DNA of 15,297 nucleotides from the NCBI GenBank assembly GCA_023443315.1, contig JAEZVA010000023.1, positions 1-15,297 on the forward strand, given 5' to 3'. This DNA comes from Bacillota bacterium. Lineage in GTDB: Bacteria > Bacillota > Clostridia > Oscillospirales > Ruminococcaceae. Shown piece after piece: positions 1-8,167 of this stretch (its first letter is position 1; every line of letters begins with the position of its first letter). The notes beneath the pieces were generated by a model. The model was not told the DNA's origin and did no database searches. It saw nothing but the letters and a program-made list of their open reading frames with translations. The translations under genes were made by a program, and so were the position numbers.

Positions 1-5
1 TCGCC

Positions 6-536
6 ATGGAAAGCTTACAGCAGTTAACGCGCAACTATATTCTAACCTGCGCAGTTCTTTCGTGGATTATTGCGCAGATTATTAAAACAATACTTACCCT
101 GATAACGACAAAGCGTTTTGAGGTGGAGCGGCTTACAGGAGCAGGGGGAATGCCCAGCGCGCACTCCGCACTTGTTTGCTCGATGACGCTTGCGGTGGCC
201 CGAAAGGAAGGCTTTGACTCTTCGTTGTTTGCCATCGCCATCATGTTTGCTGCGGTAGTTATGTACGATGCAATGGGCGTTCGCCGTGCAGCTGGGGAGC
301 AAGCAAAGGTGCTAAACAAGATTGTTGTTATCTTTAAGCCTCACGACAACAAAGCAGCATCTGAACCGCAGCCAAACAAGGATAAGATTCGAGCCAAGCG
401 CGATAAAGGCAAGATATTAAAGCTGGACGATATGCAGTTTAAAAAGCTAAAGGAATACCTGGGGCACACACCGCTAGAGGTGTTGGCGGGTGCCCTGTTA
501 GGCATAATAATTGCCATGGTTATCCCCATGCGGTGA
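6..536 (+). CDS. Divergent PAP2-family (DUF212/YuiD-like) membrane protein
   Basis: This 176-residue protein matches the DUF212 or YuiD family, which is distantly related to PAP2 acid phosphatases. It shows the GGMPSAHSA motif at residues 47-55, DAMGVRRAAGEQA near 88-100, and a C-terminal LGHTPLEVLAGALLGI segment near 152-167. Hydrophobic helices lie at about 12-33, 73-90 and 158-173, so it should sit in the membrane. The biochemical role of the family is not settled; phosphatase activity is only suggested by the motif. A lysine-rich hydrophilic stretch at about 111-150 looks longer than usual for the family. The ATG at 6 has only five bases before it in the window, so its ribosome binding site is unseen and a start further upstream cannot be excluded. 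It lies 38 nt before dxs on the same strand, a common clostridial arrangement, and is probably co-transcribed with it. Confidence 0.88.
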   Translation: MESLQQLTRNYILTCAVLSWIIAQIIKTILTLITTKRFEVERLTGAGGMPSAHSALVCSMTLAVARKEGFDSSLFAIAIMFAAVVMYDAMGVRRAAGEQAKVLNKIVVIFKPHDNKAASEPQPNKDKIRAKRDKGKILKLDDMQFKKLKEYLGHTPLEVLAGALLGIIIAMVIPMR

Positions 537-554
537 TGGTCGCAAAGTTCTTTT

Positions 555-561
555 AAAGGAG
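555..561 (+). promoter_or_regulatory. Ribosome binding site of dxs
   Basis: AAAGGAG lies 13 nt before the ATG at 575. The spacing is somewhat long but there is no better site, and the protein beginning at 575 aligns with the normal N-terminus of the family. Confidence 0.6.
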
Positions 562-574
562 AAACATACACACA

Positions 575-2443
575 ATGGATGATTATTCGTTGCTGACTCG
601 GCTCAACCTCCCCGGGGAGCTTAAAAAGCTTAGCGGCAAGGAACTGGATACTGTTTGTGATGAAGTTCGTGCATTATTAGTCCAAACGCTTTCTCGAACG
701 GGCGGACACCTTGCTTCCAACCTCGGCGTGGTCGAGCTTACGGTTGCGATTCATTCCGTTTTTAATTCACCTGAAGATACCGTTTTGTTTGATGTGGGGC
801 ATCAATGCTATACCCATAAGATTCTTACCGGAAGGTTAAGTGAGTTTCACACCCTACGTCAGGAAGGCGGAATCTCCGGCTTTCCAAAGTCAAAGGAGAG
901 TGTGCATGACGCATTTGTTGGCGGTCATGCAGGCAATGCCATCTCGGCCGCGCGCGGTATCGCTTACGCTAAAACCTTAAAAGGGGAACAGGGCAAGGTA
1001 GTTGCCGTCGTGGGCGACGGTGCGTTTACCAACGGTCTGACCTTTGAAGGGCTAAACAACAACGCGGGGCGCTCTGCGGAAAACCTGATTGTTATTCTTA
1101 ACGACAACGCGATGTCTATCTCTAAGAATGTCGGGGCATTGGCCAAGCACCTTGCGAAGATTCGTTCCAGACCCAGCTATTTTGGTGCAAAGGATGTCAC
1201 AAGGCGTGTGCTGAAACGAATTCCACTGGTGGGCAAGCATGCTATTCGACTAATCACAAAAACAAAAACTGCGCTCAAAGAGTCTCTGTACCACAGCAAC
1301 TACTTTGAGGCTTATGGGTTTACCTACCTTGGTCCCGTGGATGGGCATGATGTTATGAGCCTTAAAAATGTGCTTGCGCGAGCAAAAAGTTTACATGAGC
1401 CTGTTTTTATTCATGTTGACACTGTAAAAGGAAAGGGCTTTACACATGCGGAGGAGAATCCGGGTGCATATCACGGCATCTCCGCTTCAGACTTACTGCA
1501 TACCGAAAAAGCCGTGCAACTGCATGAGGATACATTTTCGGCATGTATCGGACGGTATCTGACCGAGCTTGGCAGTTCAGATAATCGAATCTGCACCGTT
1601 ACCGCAGCGATGAAGTACGCAACGGGACTGAATTATTTTAGCAAAAGCCACCCCGAACGATTTTTTGACGTTGGCATTGCAGAGGGTCACGGCGTGACCT
1701 TTAGTGCTGGGCTTTCTTCAAAAGGACTCATTCCCGTATTTGCCGTATATTCCACCTTCCTTCAGCGTGCCTACGACATGGTATTGCATGACGCCGCGAT
1801 AGAGGATACGCACATTGTACTGGCGGTGGATCGCGCCGGGCTTGTGGGGGACGACGGAGAAACGCATCAAGGGCTGTTTGATGTTTCTCTTTTATCCTCT
1901 ATTCCTGGGATTACGGTTTACTCACCCTGTTCGTACCGCGAACTGTCCCTTACGATGCACGAAGCCATCTATCACACAAAAGGTGTTGTTGCCGTGCGTT
2001 ACCCCCGCGGGGGCGAGGGAAATGCCGTTAGAGAGAAAGAACCTGTTTTAGATTATTTTCTTGAAAAGGCACACGATAAAGACGCGAAAACGCTTGTTGT
2101 CACCTATGGCAGGCAGTATGAACAGGTGTTGGGCGCAAAACAGCGTACCGACGTTGCGTTTGATATTCTAAAGCTTACCCGCATACACCCGATTCCCGAT
2201 GAAGGCATCGTGCTTGCGATGGGTTACCCCTGCGTTTTATTTGTGGAAGAGGGGATTTTAAACGGCTCGGTTGCTGAGCATTTTCATACCCACCTTGCCC
2301 AAAAAGGTTTCTGCGGACACTTTGCCATACGTGCCGTGAACGACCGATTTGTTCCTCAGGCAAGTATTGCCTCTCAGCTCAACATGCTGGGGCTAGACGC
2401 CCAAGGCGTGGCTGAGTTTATAACGAGCGAAAGCAAGCAATGA
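575..2443 (+). CDS. dxs: 1-deoxy-D-xylulose-5-phosphate synthase
   Basis: DXS is a cytoplasmic, thiamine diphosphate-dependent enzyme that condenses pyruvate and glyceraldehyde 3-phosphate, the first step of the MEP isoprenoid pathway. At 622 residues it has the usual length. Family landmarks are HLASNLGVVELT (45-56, with the active-site His), DVGHQ-Y-HKILTGR (73-87), the TPP/Mg motif GDGAFTNG followed by NNN (148-163), and YLGPVDGHD (251-259). Further on come the catalytic Glu370 in DVGIAE, STFLQRAYD (393-401), VDRAGLVGDDGETHQG (418-433) and RYPRG (475-479). Several normally conserved positions differ: AEGHG where AEQHA is usual (369-373), GGHAGNAISAARG where GHSSTSISAALG is usual (117-128), and AAMKYATGL instead of AAM-x-x-GTGL (344-352). 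Charged active-site residues are kept, so the enzyme is expected to be active. It lies between the DUF212 gene and tlyA in a probable operon. Confidence 0.96.
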   Translation: MDDYSLLTRLNLPGELKKLSGKELDTVCDEVRALLVQTLSRTGGHLASNLGVVELTVAIHSVFNSPEDTVLFDVGHQCYTHKILTGRLSEFHTLRQEGGISGFPKSKESVHDAFVGGHAGNAISAARGIAYAKTLKGEQGKVVAVVGDGAFTNGLTFEGLNNNAGRSAENLIVILNDNAMSISKNVGALAKHLAKIRSRPSYFGAKDVTRRVLKRIPLVGKHAIRLITKTKTALKESLYHSNYFEAYGFTYLGPVDGHDVMSLKNVLARAKSLHEPVFIHVDTVKGKGFTHAEENPGAYHGISASDLLHTEKAVQLHEDTFSACIGRYLTELGSSDNRICTVTAAMKYATGLNYFSKSHPERFFDVGIAEGHGVTFSAGLSSKGLIPVFAVYSTFLQRAYDMVLHDAAIEDTHIVLAVDRAGLVGDDGETHQGLFDVSLLSSIPGITVYSPCSYRELSLTMHEAIYHTKGVVAVRYPRGGEGNAVREKEPVLDYFLEKAHDKDAKTLVVTYGRQYEQVLGAKQRTDVAFDILKLTRIHPIPDEGIVLAMGYPCVLFVEEGILNGSVAEHFHTHLAQKGFCGHFAIRAVNDRFVPQASIASQLNMLGLDAQGVAEFITSESKQ

Positions 2444-2491
2444 TACGCATTAACTAGATGGAGGGATTTACCCCCTCGAGATTACGATAAC

Positions 2492-2496
2492 AGGAG
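2492..2496 (+). promoter_or_regulatory. Ribosome binding site that decides the tlyA start
   Basis: AGGAG at 2492-2496 is 5 nt from a TTG at 2502 and 8 nt from a GTG at 2505, both in frame. The GTG has the better codon and spacing, so it is preferred; the difference is one residue. Confidence 0.55.
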
Positions 2497-2504
2497 AACA
2501 ATTG

Positions 2505-3320
2505 GTGAGTGAACAAAAGCTTCGTTTGGACTCCCTGCTGGTGGAACGTGGTTTTGCGGCAAGCAGAGAGCGCGCCAAGGCACTGATTATGGCGGGCATT
2601 GTGTATATCAATGAGCAAAAGGTCACAAAGCCAGGTGAAACGGTAAATTCACAATGTGAAATTCGTGTTGCCGGCAGCGACATTAAATATGTCAGCCGCG
2701 GGGGTCTTAAGCTTGAAAAGGCGCTCCGAACCTTCCCAATCTGTCTGGAGGGCAGGGTTTGCATGGATATCGGCGCATCCACCGGCGGTTTTTCCGATTG
2801 TATGCTGCAAAACGGCGCGGCAAAGGTCTATGCGGTGGATGTGGGTTACGGTCAGCTTGCGTGGAAGCTGCGAACCGACGAGCGCGTCATTAACCTTGAG
2901 CGCACCAACATTCGTTATGTAACGCGAGAGCAGGTTCCCGATGAAATCTCGTTTGTGAGTATCGATGTGTCCTTTATCTCATTGACGCTGGTACTTCCCG
3001 TCGCACATTCTTTGCTTGAGGATGGGGGCGAAATCGTCTGCCTTGTCAAGCCGCAGTTTGAGGCGGGCAAGGGGAAGGTGGGAAAAAAGGGTGTTGTGCG
3101 TGAGCCCGAAATCCACCTTGAGGTTGTGAATAAGATTGCCGGGTTTGCGGTTCAAAACGGTTTTTTGCTATTGGGTGCTGATTACTCGCCGATTAAAGGA
3201 CCAGAAGGAAACATAGAGTATCTGTTTTATTTAAAGAAATCTGACGATACGGCGTTTTCATCGGATACCAATTTGCAGGAGCTCGTAGAGCTCTCCCATC
3301 GACAGTTTAAAGAGGACTAA
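2505..3320 (+). CDS. tlyA: TlyA family rRNA (cytidine-2'-O)-methyltransferase
   Basis: TlyA proteins use S-adenosylmethionine to 2'-O-methylate ribosomal RNA, and some members have been called hemolysins. The roughly 271-residue product has an N-terminal S4 RNA-binding domain at about 5-65 (LRLDSLLVERGF, then SRERAKALIMAGIVYIN). A linker with SRGGLKLEKAL (64-74) leads into an FtsJ-like Rossmann domain: DIGASTGGFSDCML (88-101, SAM loop), VDVGYGQLAWKLR (111-123), SIDVSFISL (152-160) and CLVKPQFEAGKG (179-190). K69, D154, K182 and E238 fit the K-D-K-E catalytic arrangement of the family. The GTG start is chosen on ribosome binding site spacing; a TTG one codon upstream is the alternative. It lies 61 nt after dxs and just ahead of nadK, its normal place in Clostridia and Bacilli. 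Nothing suggests it is a cytolysin here. Confidence 0.93.
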   Translation: MSEQKLRLDSLLVERGFAASRERAKALIMAGIVYINEQKVTKPGETVNSQCEIRVAGSDIKYVSRGGLKLEKALRTFPICLEGRVCMDIGASTGGFSDCMLQNGAAKVYAVDVGYGQLAWKLRTDERVINLERTNIRYVTREQVPDEISFVSIDVSFISLTLVLPVAHSLLEDGGEIVCLVKPQFEAGKGKVGKKGVVREPEIHLEVVNKIAGFAVQNGFLLLGADYSPIKGPEGNIEYLFYLKKSDDTAFSSDTNLQELVELSHRQFKED

Positions 3321-3326
3321 AGCTTG

Positions 3327-3333
3327 AAAGGAG
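3327..3333 (+). promoter_or_regulatory. Ribosome binding site that fixes the nadK start
   Basis: AAAGGAG at 3327-3333 is 5 nt ahead of the ATG at 3339. An in-frame TTG at 3324 would overlap this site and is therefore not the start. Confidence 0.75.
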
Positions 3334-3338
3334 CGCAT

Positions 3339-4196
3339 ATGAAGGCGTTTGTTATTCCCAATCTCAACAAGCGCAGTGGGCTATCCTGCACGCGGGACGT
3401 ATGCGCGGAGCTAAGCCGCTGCGGAATCACTCCCTGTATGGAGGACTGCGCTCAAAACGAATTTGCCGATGTATGTTCCTATTTCGCACCGTTTGATCAT
3501 CTTATTCAAGAATGTGATGTGGTTATTACGGTCGGCGGTGACGGTACGCTATTGCATGCGGCTAAAATGGCGGCGTTTAACAGCAAGCCCATTATCGGGG
3601 TGAACGTCGGTAGGCTGGGCTTTATGACCATGCTAGAGCCGGCAGAACTTAGTTTGCTTAACCAACTTGCGCTTGGCACATATCAAACCGAAACCCGTAT
3701 GATGCTAAAGATAACAAAGGTATCGAATGACGGCACCATTCAGCAGTATCATGCCTTAAATGATGCGGTTATCTCTAAAGGTGCGTCCTCCAACATCATC
3801 GATCTCAAGCTTTTTTGCAATGACATCTTGGTCAGCAGCTATCGTGCAGACGGCATCATCTTATCTACGCCAACTGGGTCTACGGCATACAGCATGTCTG
3901 CTGGCGGACCCGTGATATCGCCCTGCATTGAGTCGATTGTTATGACGCCAATCTGCCCACACTCCCTGTTATCCAGAACGATGCTGTTTGCCCCGGACGA
4001 TGTTATTAAGGTTTCAGGCTGTTACGATAACGGACATTTTAATACCGATATGAATATCGACGGCGAAATTGTGGTACCCATTCAACCTGGGGACGTGGTA
4101 ACCGTCCAACGTTCTGATATCACGGCGGAGTTTATCCGTCTTGACGATAAGAGCTTTTTCAGTGTGTTTAATAAGAAGATATTACTACGCAGCTAG
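3339..4196 (+). CDS. nadK: NAD(+) kinase
   Basis: NAD kinase phosphorylates NAD to NADP using ATP or polyphosphate, in the cytoplasm. The 285-residue product carries the diagnostic GGDGTLLHAA at 66-75 and VNVGRLGFM at 89-96, followed by ALNDAVISKG (139-148, the NAD-contacting N-D/E pair). RADGIILSTPTGSTAYSMSAGGP spans 169-191. The C-terminal half forms the usual beta-sandwich region, with NTDMNIDGE near 240. The start is the ATG at 3339, supported by an AAAGGAG site five bases upstream. It begins 18 nt after the tlyA stop, which suggests translational coupling within one transcript. Length and motifs are ordinary for Firmicutes, and the tlyA-nadK-argR-recN order is itself strong support. Confidence 0.95.
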   Translation: MKAFVIPNLNKRSGLSCTRDVCAELSRCGITPCMEDCAQNEFADVCSYFAPFDHLIQECDVVITVGGDGTLLHAAKMAAFNSKPIIGVNVGRLGFMTMLEPAELSLLNQLALGTYQTETRMMLKITKVSNDGTIQQYHALNDAVISKGASSNIIDLKLFCNDILVSSYRADGIILSTPTGSTAYSMSAGGPVISPCIESIVMTPICPHSLLSRTMLFAPDDVIKVSGCYDNGHFNTDMNIDGEIVVPIQPGDVVTVQRSDITAEFIRLDDKSFFSVFNKKILLRS

Positions 4197-4244
4197 TGCG
4201 TGGTGCTCTGTGGCAAATTTACTGTGATGAAGGGAAGTATCGTA

Positions 4245-4700
4245 ATGAAAACCAAACGCCACGCAAAGATTTTGGAGCTCGTCTCCGAAACCCCCATCAA
4301 CACACAAGAGGAGCTGCTTGCCCTATTGCGCGAGGACGGCTATAATGTTACTCAGGCAACCGTATCGCGTGACATCAAAGAACTAAAGTTGATTAAGACC
4401 ATGGGGGATAGTGGAAGTTACCAATACGCGGTTTCCGTACGCGAGAAGGATTTCGATATTCAATATAACTTTCACAATCTGTTTATTAAATCGGTTATTG
4501 GTATGGACTATGCGGGTAATATCGTATGTGTGAAGTGCTTTACTGGTATGGCAAACGCCGCGTGTGCCGCATTTGATTCCCTAGAATGGCAGGGCGTGGT
4601 GGGCACCATAGCGGGGGATGATACCATCTTCATCCTAACCCGTTCAGAGCAGATTGCTGCCGGGCTAAAAAAGGAACTGTCTAAGCAGCTGGAGTCATAG
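4245..4700 (+). CDS. argR: Arginine repressor
   Basis: ArgR (AhrC) is a hexameric transcription factor that senses L-arginine and controls arginine biosynthesis and catabolism genes. From the ATG at 4245 the product is 151 residues, the normal family size. The N-terminal winged helix-turn-helix spans about 1-70, with ATVSRDIKELKLIK (53-66) as the recognition region. The C-terminal domain has GMANAACAAFDSL (101-113) and the arginine-binding GTIAGDDTIFIL (118-129), whose Asp pair contacts arginine in the family. An AGGGAAG ribosome binding site at 4231-4237 supports this start; in-frame GTG and ATG codons at 4200 and 4227 lie further upstream and lack a site as good. It lies between nadK and recN. 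No ARG box was identified by eye nearby. Confidence 0.94.
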   Translation: MKTKRHAKILELVSETPINTQEELLALLREDGYNVTQATVSRDIKELKLIKTMGDSGSYQYAVSVREKDFDIQYNFHNLFIKSVIGMDYAGNIVCVKCFTGMANAACAAFDSLEWQGVVGTIAGDDTIFILTRSEQIAAGLKKELSKQLES

Positions 4701-4742
4701 GTTATTGCTAATAATTATAAATCCATACGGCAGGTGAATACC

Positions 4743-6413
4743 ATGCTTTCGGAACTGTGCATTGATAATATTGCGATTATTGAGGAAGCCTCTATTCGGT
4801 TTGATAAGGGGCTTAATATCTTCACGGGCGAAACGGGCGCGGGTAAGTCCATCCTGATTGATGCCATCAACGCGGTTTTGGGCGAGAGAACCTCTCGTGA
4901 CCTAATTCGTACTGGGGCGTCTAAGGCAAACGTAACTGCACTGTTTACCGATATTTCGGAGGCTGTGCGTACAAAGCTAACCGAGCTTGGGTATGAGCCG
5001 GAGCAGGATGGGTCGCTGCTAATTTCCCGTGAGGTAACCACGGACGGACGGGCAAACTGCCGCATCAATTCAAAGCCTGCTACTGTGTCGATGCTGCGAG
5101 AGCTTGGCGAGCACCTTATCGATATCCATGGTCAGCACGACAGTCGTTCTCTACTTGATGCCGATAAGCACACAAGGTTTATCGACGCGTTCGGCGGGCT
5201 AGCCCCCCTACTTCGCGAGTATACCCACTGCTACATAACCCTGCAGGAGATTGAAAAGCGCTTGCACTCGATCTCTACCGATGAATCGGAGAAGGCGCGT
5301 CGCATAGATTTGCTTACCTACCAGATTAACGAGATTGAGGAAGCGGCGCTGGAGACCGGCGAAGAAGAGGCACTGATTTCCGAACGCAAACGGATTAACA
5401 ACGCAACACGTATATTGGAAGCGTTAAGCACAGCCTACGAGTCGCTTTCCGGCGCAGACGGTGCCGAAGGCGCAACGGGCTTAATCGGCGAAGCAGGACG
5501 CGTCTTAACCGACATTGCCCCCGTGTGTGAGGAGGTTGCGGATACAGCCCAGCGCATCCAAGAGATTTCTATGGAGCTTTCCGAGTTCACACACGACATC
5601 GGTCTAATTCTTGACGAATTTGAGTACGACCCGCGCAATCTGGACAAGATAGAACACCGTCTTGACCTTATCTATCGTCTGAAAAAGAAATATGGCGCGA
5701 GTGTAGATGAGATTTTGGGGTATCTTGAAACTATCCGCACGGAACTTGAGGAGATTGAGCTTTCTGACGAGCTGCTGCAAAAGTTAACGGCACAAAGAGC
5801 ACAAAGATTTGCCGAAGCGCAGCAAGCGGCTAGCAATCTTTCCGCACGGCGTGATGCGGCTTCTGCCGAGTTTGCGCGCAGGGTGAAGGAAGAACTGCGG
5901 TTTCTTGATATGCCAAACGTCGAGTTTACGATTTCCAATGAAAAGGGAGCACTTCGGGAGAATGGCATAGATAATATTCAGCTGAATATCTCTACAAACC
6001 CGGGCGAGCCGCCCAAGCCCATTGCGAAGATTGCGTCGGGCGGCGAGCTTTCTCGCATTATGCTTGCGATAAAAACCGTGCTTGCGGGTACCGACGACGT
6101 AGATACCATGATTTTTGACGAGATTGATACGGGTGTCAGCGGCAGAGCGGCGCAAAAGATTGGGCTGAAGCTCAAGGAGATTGCATGCGGCAGGCAGGTT
6201 ATCTGTGTAACACACCTTGCGCAGATAGCTGCACTTGGCGACCATCATATGCTAATAGAGAAGAAGGTTCAGGGTGGCAAAACCTTTACCGAGGTCACTG
6301 CGCTAGAACGAGATGCCCGAAAGGCGGAGATTGCCCGCATTATGGGCGGTGATGTCATCACCGAGCTGACCCTCTCGGGCGCGGACGAGCTGCTTCGGCT
6401 GGCGGGGCACTGA
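4743..6413 (+). CDS. recN: DNA repair protein RecN
   Basis: RecN is an SMC-like ATPase that acts on double-strand breaks and helps hold and align DNA ends during recombinational repair. The 556-residue product begins with the family N-terminus MLSELCIDNIAIIEE and the Walker A motif TGETGAGKS (28-36). A long, charged, alpha-helical central region (about 155-390) fits the coiled-coil arm. The C-terminal half has the ABC signature IASGGELSRIMLA (about 430-442), Walker B MIFDEIDTGVSG (about 455-466) and CVTHLAQIAA with the switch His (about 487-496). The ATG at 4743 is chosen because AGGTGA at 4732-4737 then serves as its ribosome binding site; a GTG inside that site at 4734 would add three residues. 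It is the last gene of the housekeeping string, and no terminator is visible after it before the tyrS promoter. Confidence 0.95.
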   Translation: MLSELCIDNIAIIEEASIRFDKGLNIFTGETGAGKSILIDAINAVLGERTSRDLIRTGASKANVTALFTDISEAVRTKLTELGYEPEQDGSLLISREVTTDGRANCRINSKPATVSMLRELGEHLIDIHGQHDSRSLLDADKHTRFIDAFGGLAPLLREYTHCYITLQEIEKRLHSISTDESEKARRIDLLTYQINEIEEAALETGEEEALISERKRINNATRILEALSTAYESLSGADGAEGATGLIGEAGRVLTDIAPVCEEVADTAQRIQEISMELSEFTHDIGLILDEFEYDPRNLDKIEHRLDLIYRLKKKYGASVDEILGYLETIRTELEEIELSDELLQKLTAQRAQRFAEAQQAASNLSARRDAASAEFARRVKEELRFLDMPNVEFTISNEKGALRENGIDNIQLNISTNPGEPPKPIAKIASGGELSRIMLAIKTVLAGTDDVDTMIFDEIDTGVSGRAAQKIGLKLKEIACGRQVICVTHLAQIAALGDHHMLIEKKVQGGKTFTEVTALERDARKAEIARIMGGDVITELTLSGADELLRLAGH

Positions 6414-6459
6414 TACACGCATCATTCGGCGGTACATTAGATAAATAGTCTTGCCGGTC

Positions 6460-6488
6460 TTGACAAAATGGGGCGACTCATTTATAAT
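6460..6488 (+). promoter_or_regulatory. Consensus sigma-A promoter of the tyrS T-box unit
   Basis: TTGACA at 6460-6465 and TATAAT at 6483-6488 are separated by exactly 17 bp, a perfect match to the vegetative consensus. Transcription should begin around 6495, just before the T-box stem I. Such a strong promoter suits a gene whose output is set by attenuation downstream. Confidence 0.92.
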
Positions 6489-6499
6489 TCATTCAAACA

Positions 6500-6775
6500 A
6501 ATGCATTGATAGGGATAGTAGCATCGGTTCTTGCAGCGCAGAGAGCCTCCGGTTTGGTGTAAGGAGGCGTGTAACCCGTTGTGAATACACCCTTGAGCAG
6601 CCTTGCCGAACATTTTATTGCTAGGCAAGCGCCGGGTTCGCACGTTAAAGCGAATGGGTATGTTGGTACCCAGTAAGGTCGTATGCCGCAAGGTATGCGA
6701 TAAACAGAGGTGGTACAGCGTTCATTACGCCCTCTGCAAAAAGGTTGTATTCCTTTTTGCAGAGGGCGTTTTATC
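6500..6775 (+). promoter_or_regulatory. Tyrosyl T-box riboswitch leader
   Basis: T-box leaders bind a specific uncharged tRNA and allow read-through into aminoacyl-tRNA synthetase genes. Stem I landmarks are visible. AGTAG at about 6517-6521 lies on the 5' side. The conserved distal AGAGAGC...GGTG region is closed by GCCTCC (6544-6549) and GGAGGC (6563-6568). The specifier loop reads GAA-TAC-ACC, with TAC (Tyr) at 6586-6588. The antiterminator is formed by CAGAGG (6705-6710) with CCTCTG (6731-6736) and GCG (6718-6720) with CGC (6728-6730). These flank a 7-nt bulge TGGTACA (6711-6717), whose TGGT can pair with the ACCA end of tRNA-Tyr. The antiterminator's 3' strand is also the 5' arm of the terminator hairpin, so the two are mutually exclusive. 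The exact 5' end is inferred from the promoter. Confidence 0.95.
6728..6773 (+). terminator. T-box-controlled intrinsic terminator
   Basis: A perfect 17-bp stem (6728-6744 with 6752-6768) closes a 7-nt loop and is followed by TTTTA at 6769-6773. It is the default off state of the tyrS leader when tRNA-Tyr is charged. The T tract is short, so the strong stem probably does most of the work. Confidence 0.93.
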
Positions 6776-6868
6776 GTAACTTTTTGCTTAAGCAACAGAC
6801 CGTTCCACCTAAGCCAACGAAGCTATCCCACATCTGATAAATAGTATATTAAGCGGGAGGAAAAGACA

Positions 6869-8092
6869 GTGAGTGTATTTAACGAGCTAAAAGAACGCGG
6901 TTTGATTGCGCAGATGACGCATGAGAACGAGATTAAGGAACTACTAGAAAAAGAGAGGGTAACCTTCTATATTGGGTTTGACGCCACGGCGGACAGCCTG
7001 CACGTCGGGCATTTTCTACAGCTGATGGTCATGTCTCACATGCAGCGCGCAGGACATCGTCCGATTGCACTACTTGGCACAGGAACCACGATGGTGGGCG
7101 ACCCAACCGGTAAATCGGATATGCGCAAGATGCTTACCCCCGAAGAGATTGAGCACAACGCAGAGTGCTTTCGCCGTCAGATGAGCAAGTTCATCGATTT
7201 TTCACAGGATAAAGCCATCATTGCAAAAAATGGTGATTGGTTGATGAAGCTCAATTATATCGAGTTCTTGCGTGAGATTGGCGTGCATTTCTCGGTTAAC
7301 CGTATGCTGACTGCCGAGTGCTTCAAGTCGCGTCTGGAAAAAGGGCTTACCTTTATCGAGTTTAACTACATGCTCATGCAGAGCTACGATTTCTTAAAGC
7401 TCAACCGCGATTTTGACTGCAAGATGCAACTGGGCGGCGACGACCAGTGGTCGAACATCATCGGAGGGGTGGAGTTGGTTCGCCGCTGCGACGCCAAGGA
7501 TGTATACGGTATGACGTTTACCCTGCTGACCACCAAGGAAGGCAAGAAGATGGGCAAGACCGAGAACGGGGCCATCTGGCTTGACCCCGAAAAAACACCC
7601 CCCTACGAGTTCTTCCAATACTGGCGCAACGTAGCCGACGGCGATGTAATCAACTGCCTGAAGATGATTACCTTTGTTTCACTCGACGAGATTCGCGAAA
7701 TGGAGCATTGGCAGGGCAGTGAGCTGAATAAGGCAAAGGAACGCCTTGCCTATGAGTTAACTAAGCTTGTTCACGGCGAAGAAGAAGCACAGAAGGCGCT
7801 CAGTGCCGCACTTGCGTTGTTTGCATCGGGCGGTAACGACGAGAATATGCCTACAACGCAGCTCTCTGATGAGGACTTTGCCGACGGTGCCATCGCGGTT
7901 CTTGACCTTCTGACCAAAACCGGTCTGGCCCCCTCAAAAGGAGAGGCAAGACGCTTAGTGACGCAGGGCGGAATCGTCATCGCCGGTGAAAAGATTGCGG
8001 ACATATCGGCTACCGTAAAACGCGGTGATTTTAAGGACGACGAGCTTATCATTAGAAAGGGTAAGAAGGTTTACCATAAAGCGATACTCTAA
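6869..8092 (+). CDS. tyrS: Tyrosine--tRNA ligase
   Basis: This class I synthetase charges tRNA-Tyr with tyrosine in the cytoplasm. The 407-residue product has the HIGH-type motif HVGH at 45-48 inside GFDATADSLHVGHFLQL, GDPTGKSDMRKML (77-89), the tyrosine-site region around LMQSYDFLKL, QLGGDDQWSNIIGG, and KMGKT at 227-231 as the KMSKS signature. An S4-type RNA-binding domain occupies about 340-407 (SKGEARRLVTQGGIVIAGEKI). The GTG start is supported by GGGAGG at 6855-6860, eight bases upstream. The T-box leader with a UAC specifier independently confirms the amino acid. It is preceded by its own promoter, and no intrinsic terminator is evident directly after it. Confidence 0.97.
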   Translation: MSVFNELKERGLIAQMTHENEIKELLEKERVTFYIGFDATADSLHVGHFLQLMVMSHMQRAGHRPIALLGTGTTMVGDPTGKSDMRKMLTPEEIEHNAECFRRQMSKFIDFSQDKAIIAKNGDWLMKLNYIEFLREIGVHFSVNRMLTAECFKSRLEKGLTFIEFNYMLMQSYDFLKLNRDFDCKMQLGGDDQWSNIIGGVELVRRCDAKDVYGMTFTLLTTKEGKKMGKTENGAIWLDPEKTPPYEFFQYWRNVADGDVINCLKMITFVSLDEIREMEHWQGSELNKAKERLAYELTKLVHGEEEAQKALSAALALFASGGNDENMPTTQLSDEDFADGAIAVLDLLTKTGLAPSKGEARRLVTQGGIVIAGEKIADISATVKRGDFKDDELIIRKGKKVYHKAIL

Positions 8093-8120
8093 TCCTAGGT
8101 ATAAACTATGTATTTTGTCG

Positions 8121-8149
8121 TTGAAATAACGTGACATGTGTGTTATAGT
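8121..8149 (+). promoter_or_regulatory. Probable sigma-A promoter of the folT unit
   Basis: TTGAAA at 8121-8126 and TATAGT at 8144-8149 are 17 bp apart. Transcription would start near 8156, about 12 nt before the first paired base of the THF riboswitch. This fits a transcript that opens with the aptamer. Confidence 0.75.
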
Positions 8150-8167
8150 ATCAGCAGAAAGATTTTT

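Noticed and set aside
2461..2477. Small hairpin GAGGG/CCCTC between dxs and tlyA as a terminator
   Set aside because: It has only five base pairs and no T tract, and the flanking genes are usually co-transcribed.
5784..6248. A 154-codon open frame on the minus strand inside recN
   Set aside because: It is fully inside a strongly supported gene, has no recognisable protein features and no convincing ribosome binding site, so it is a shadow frame.
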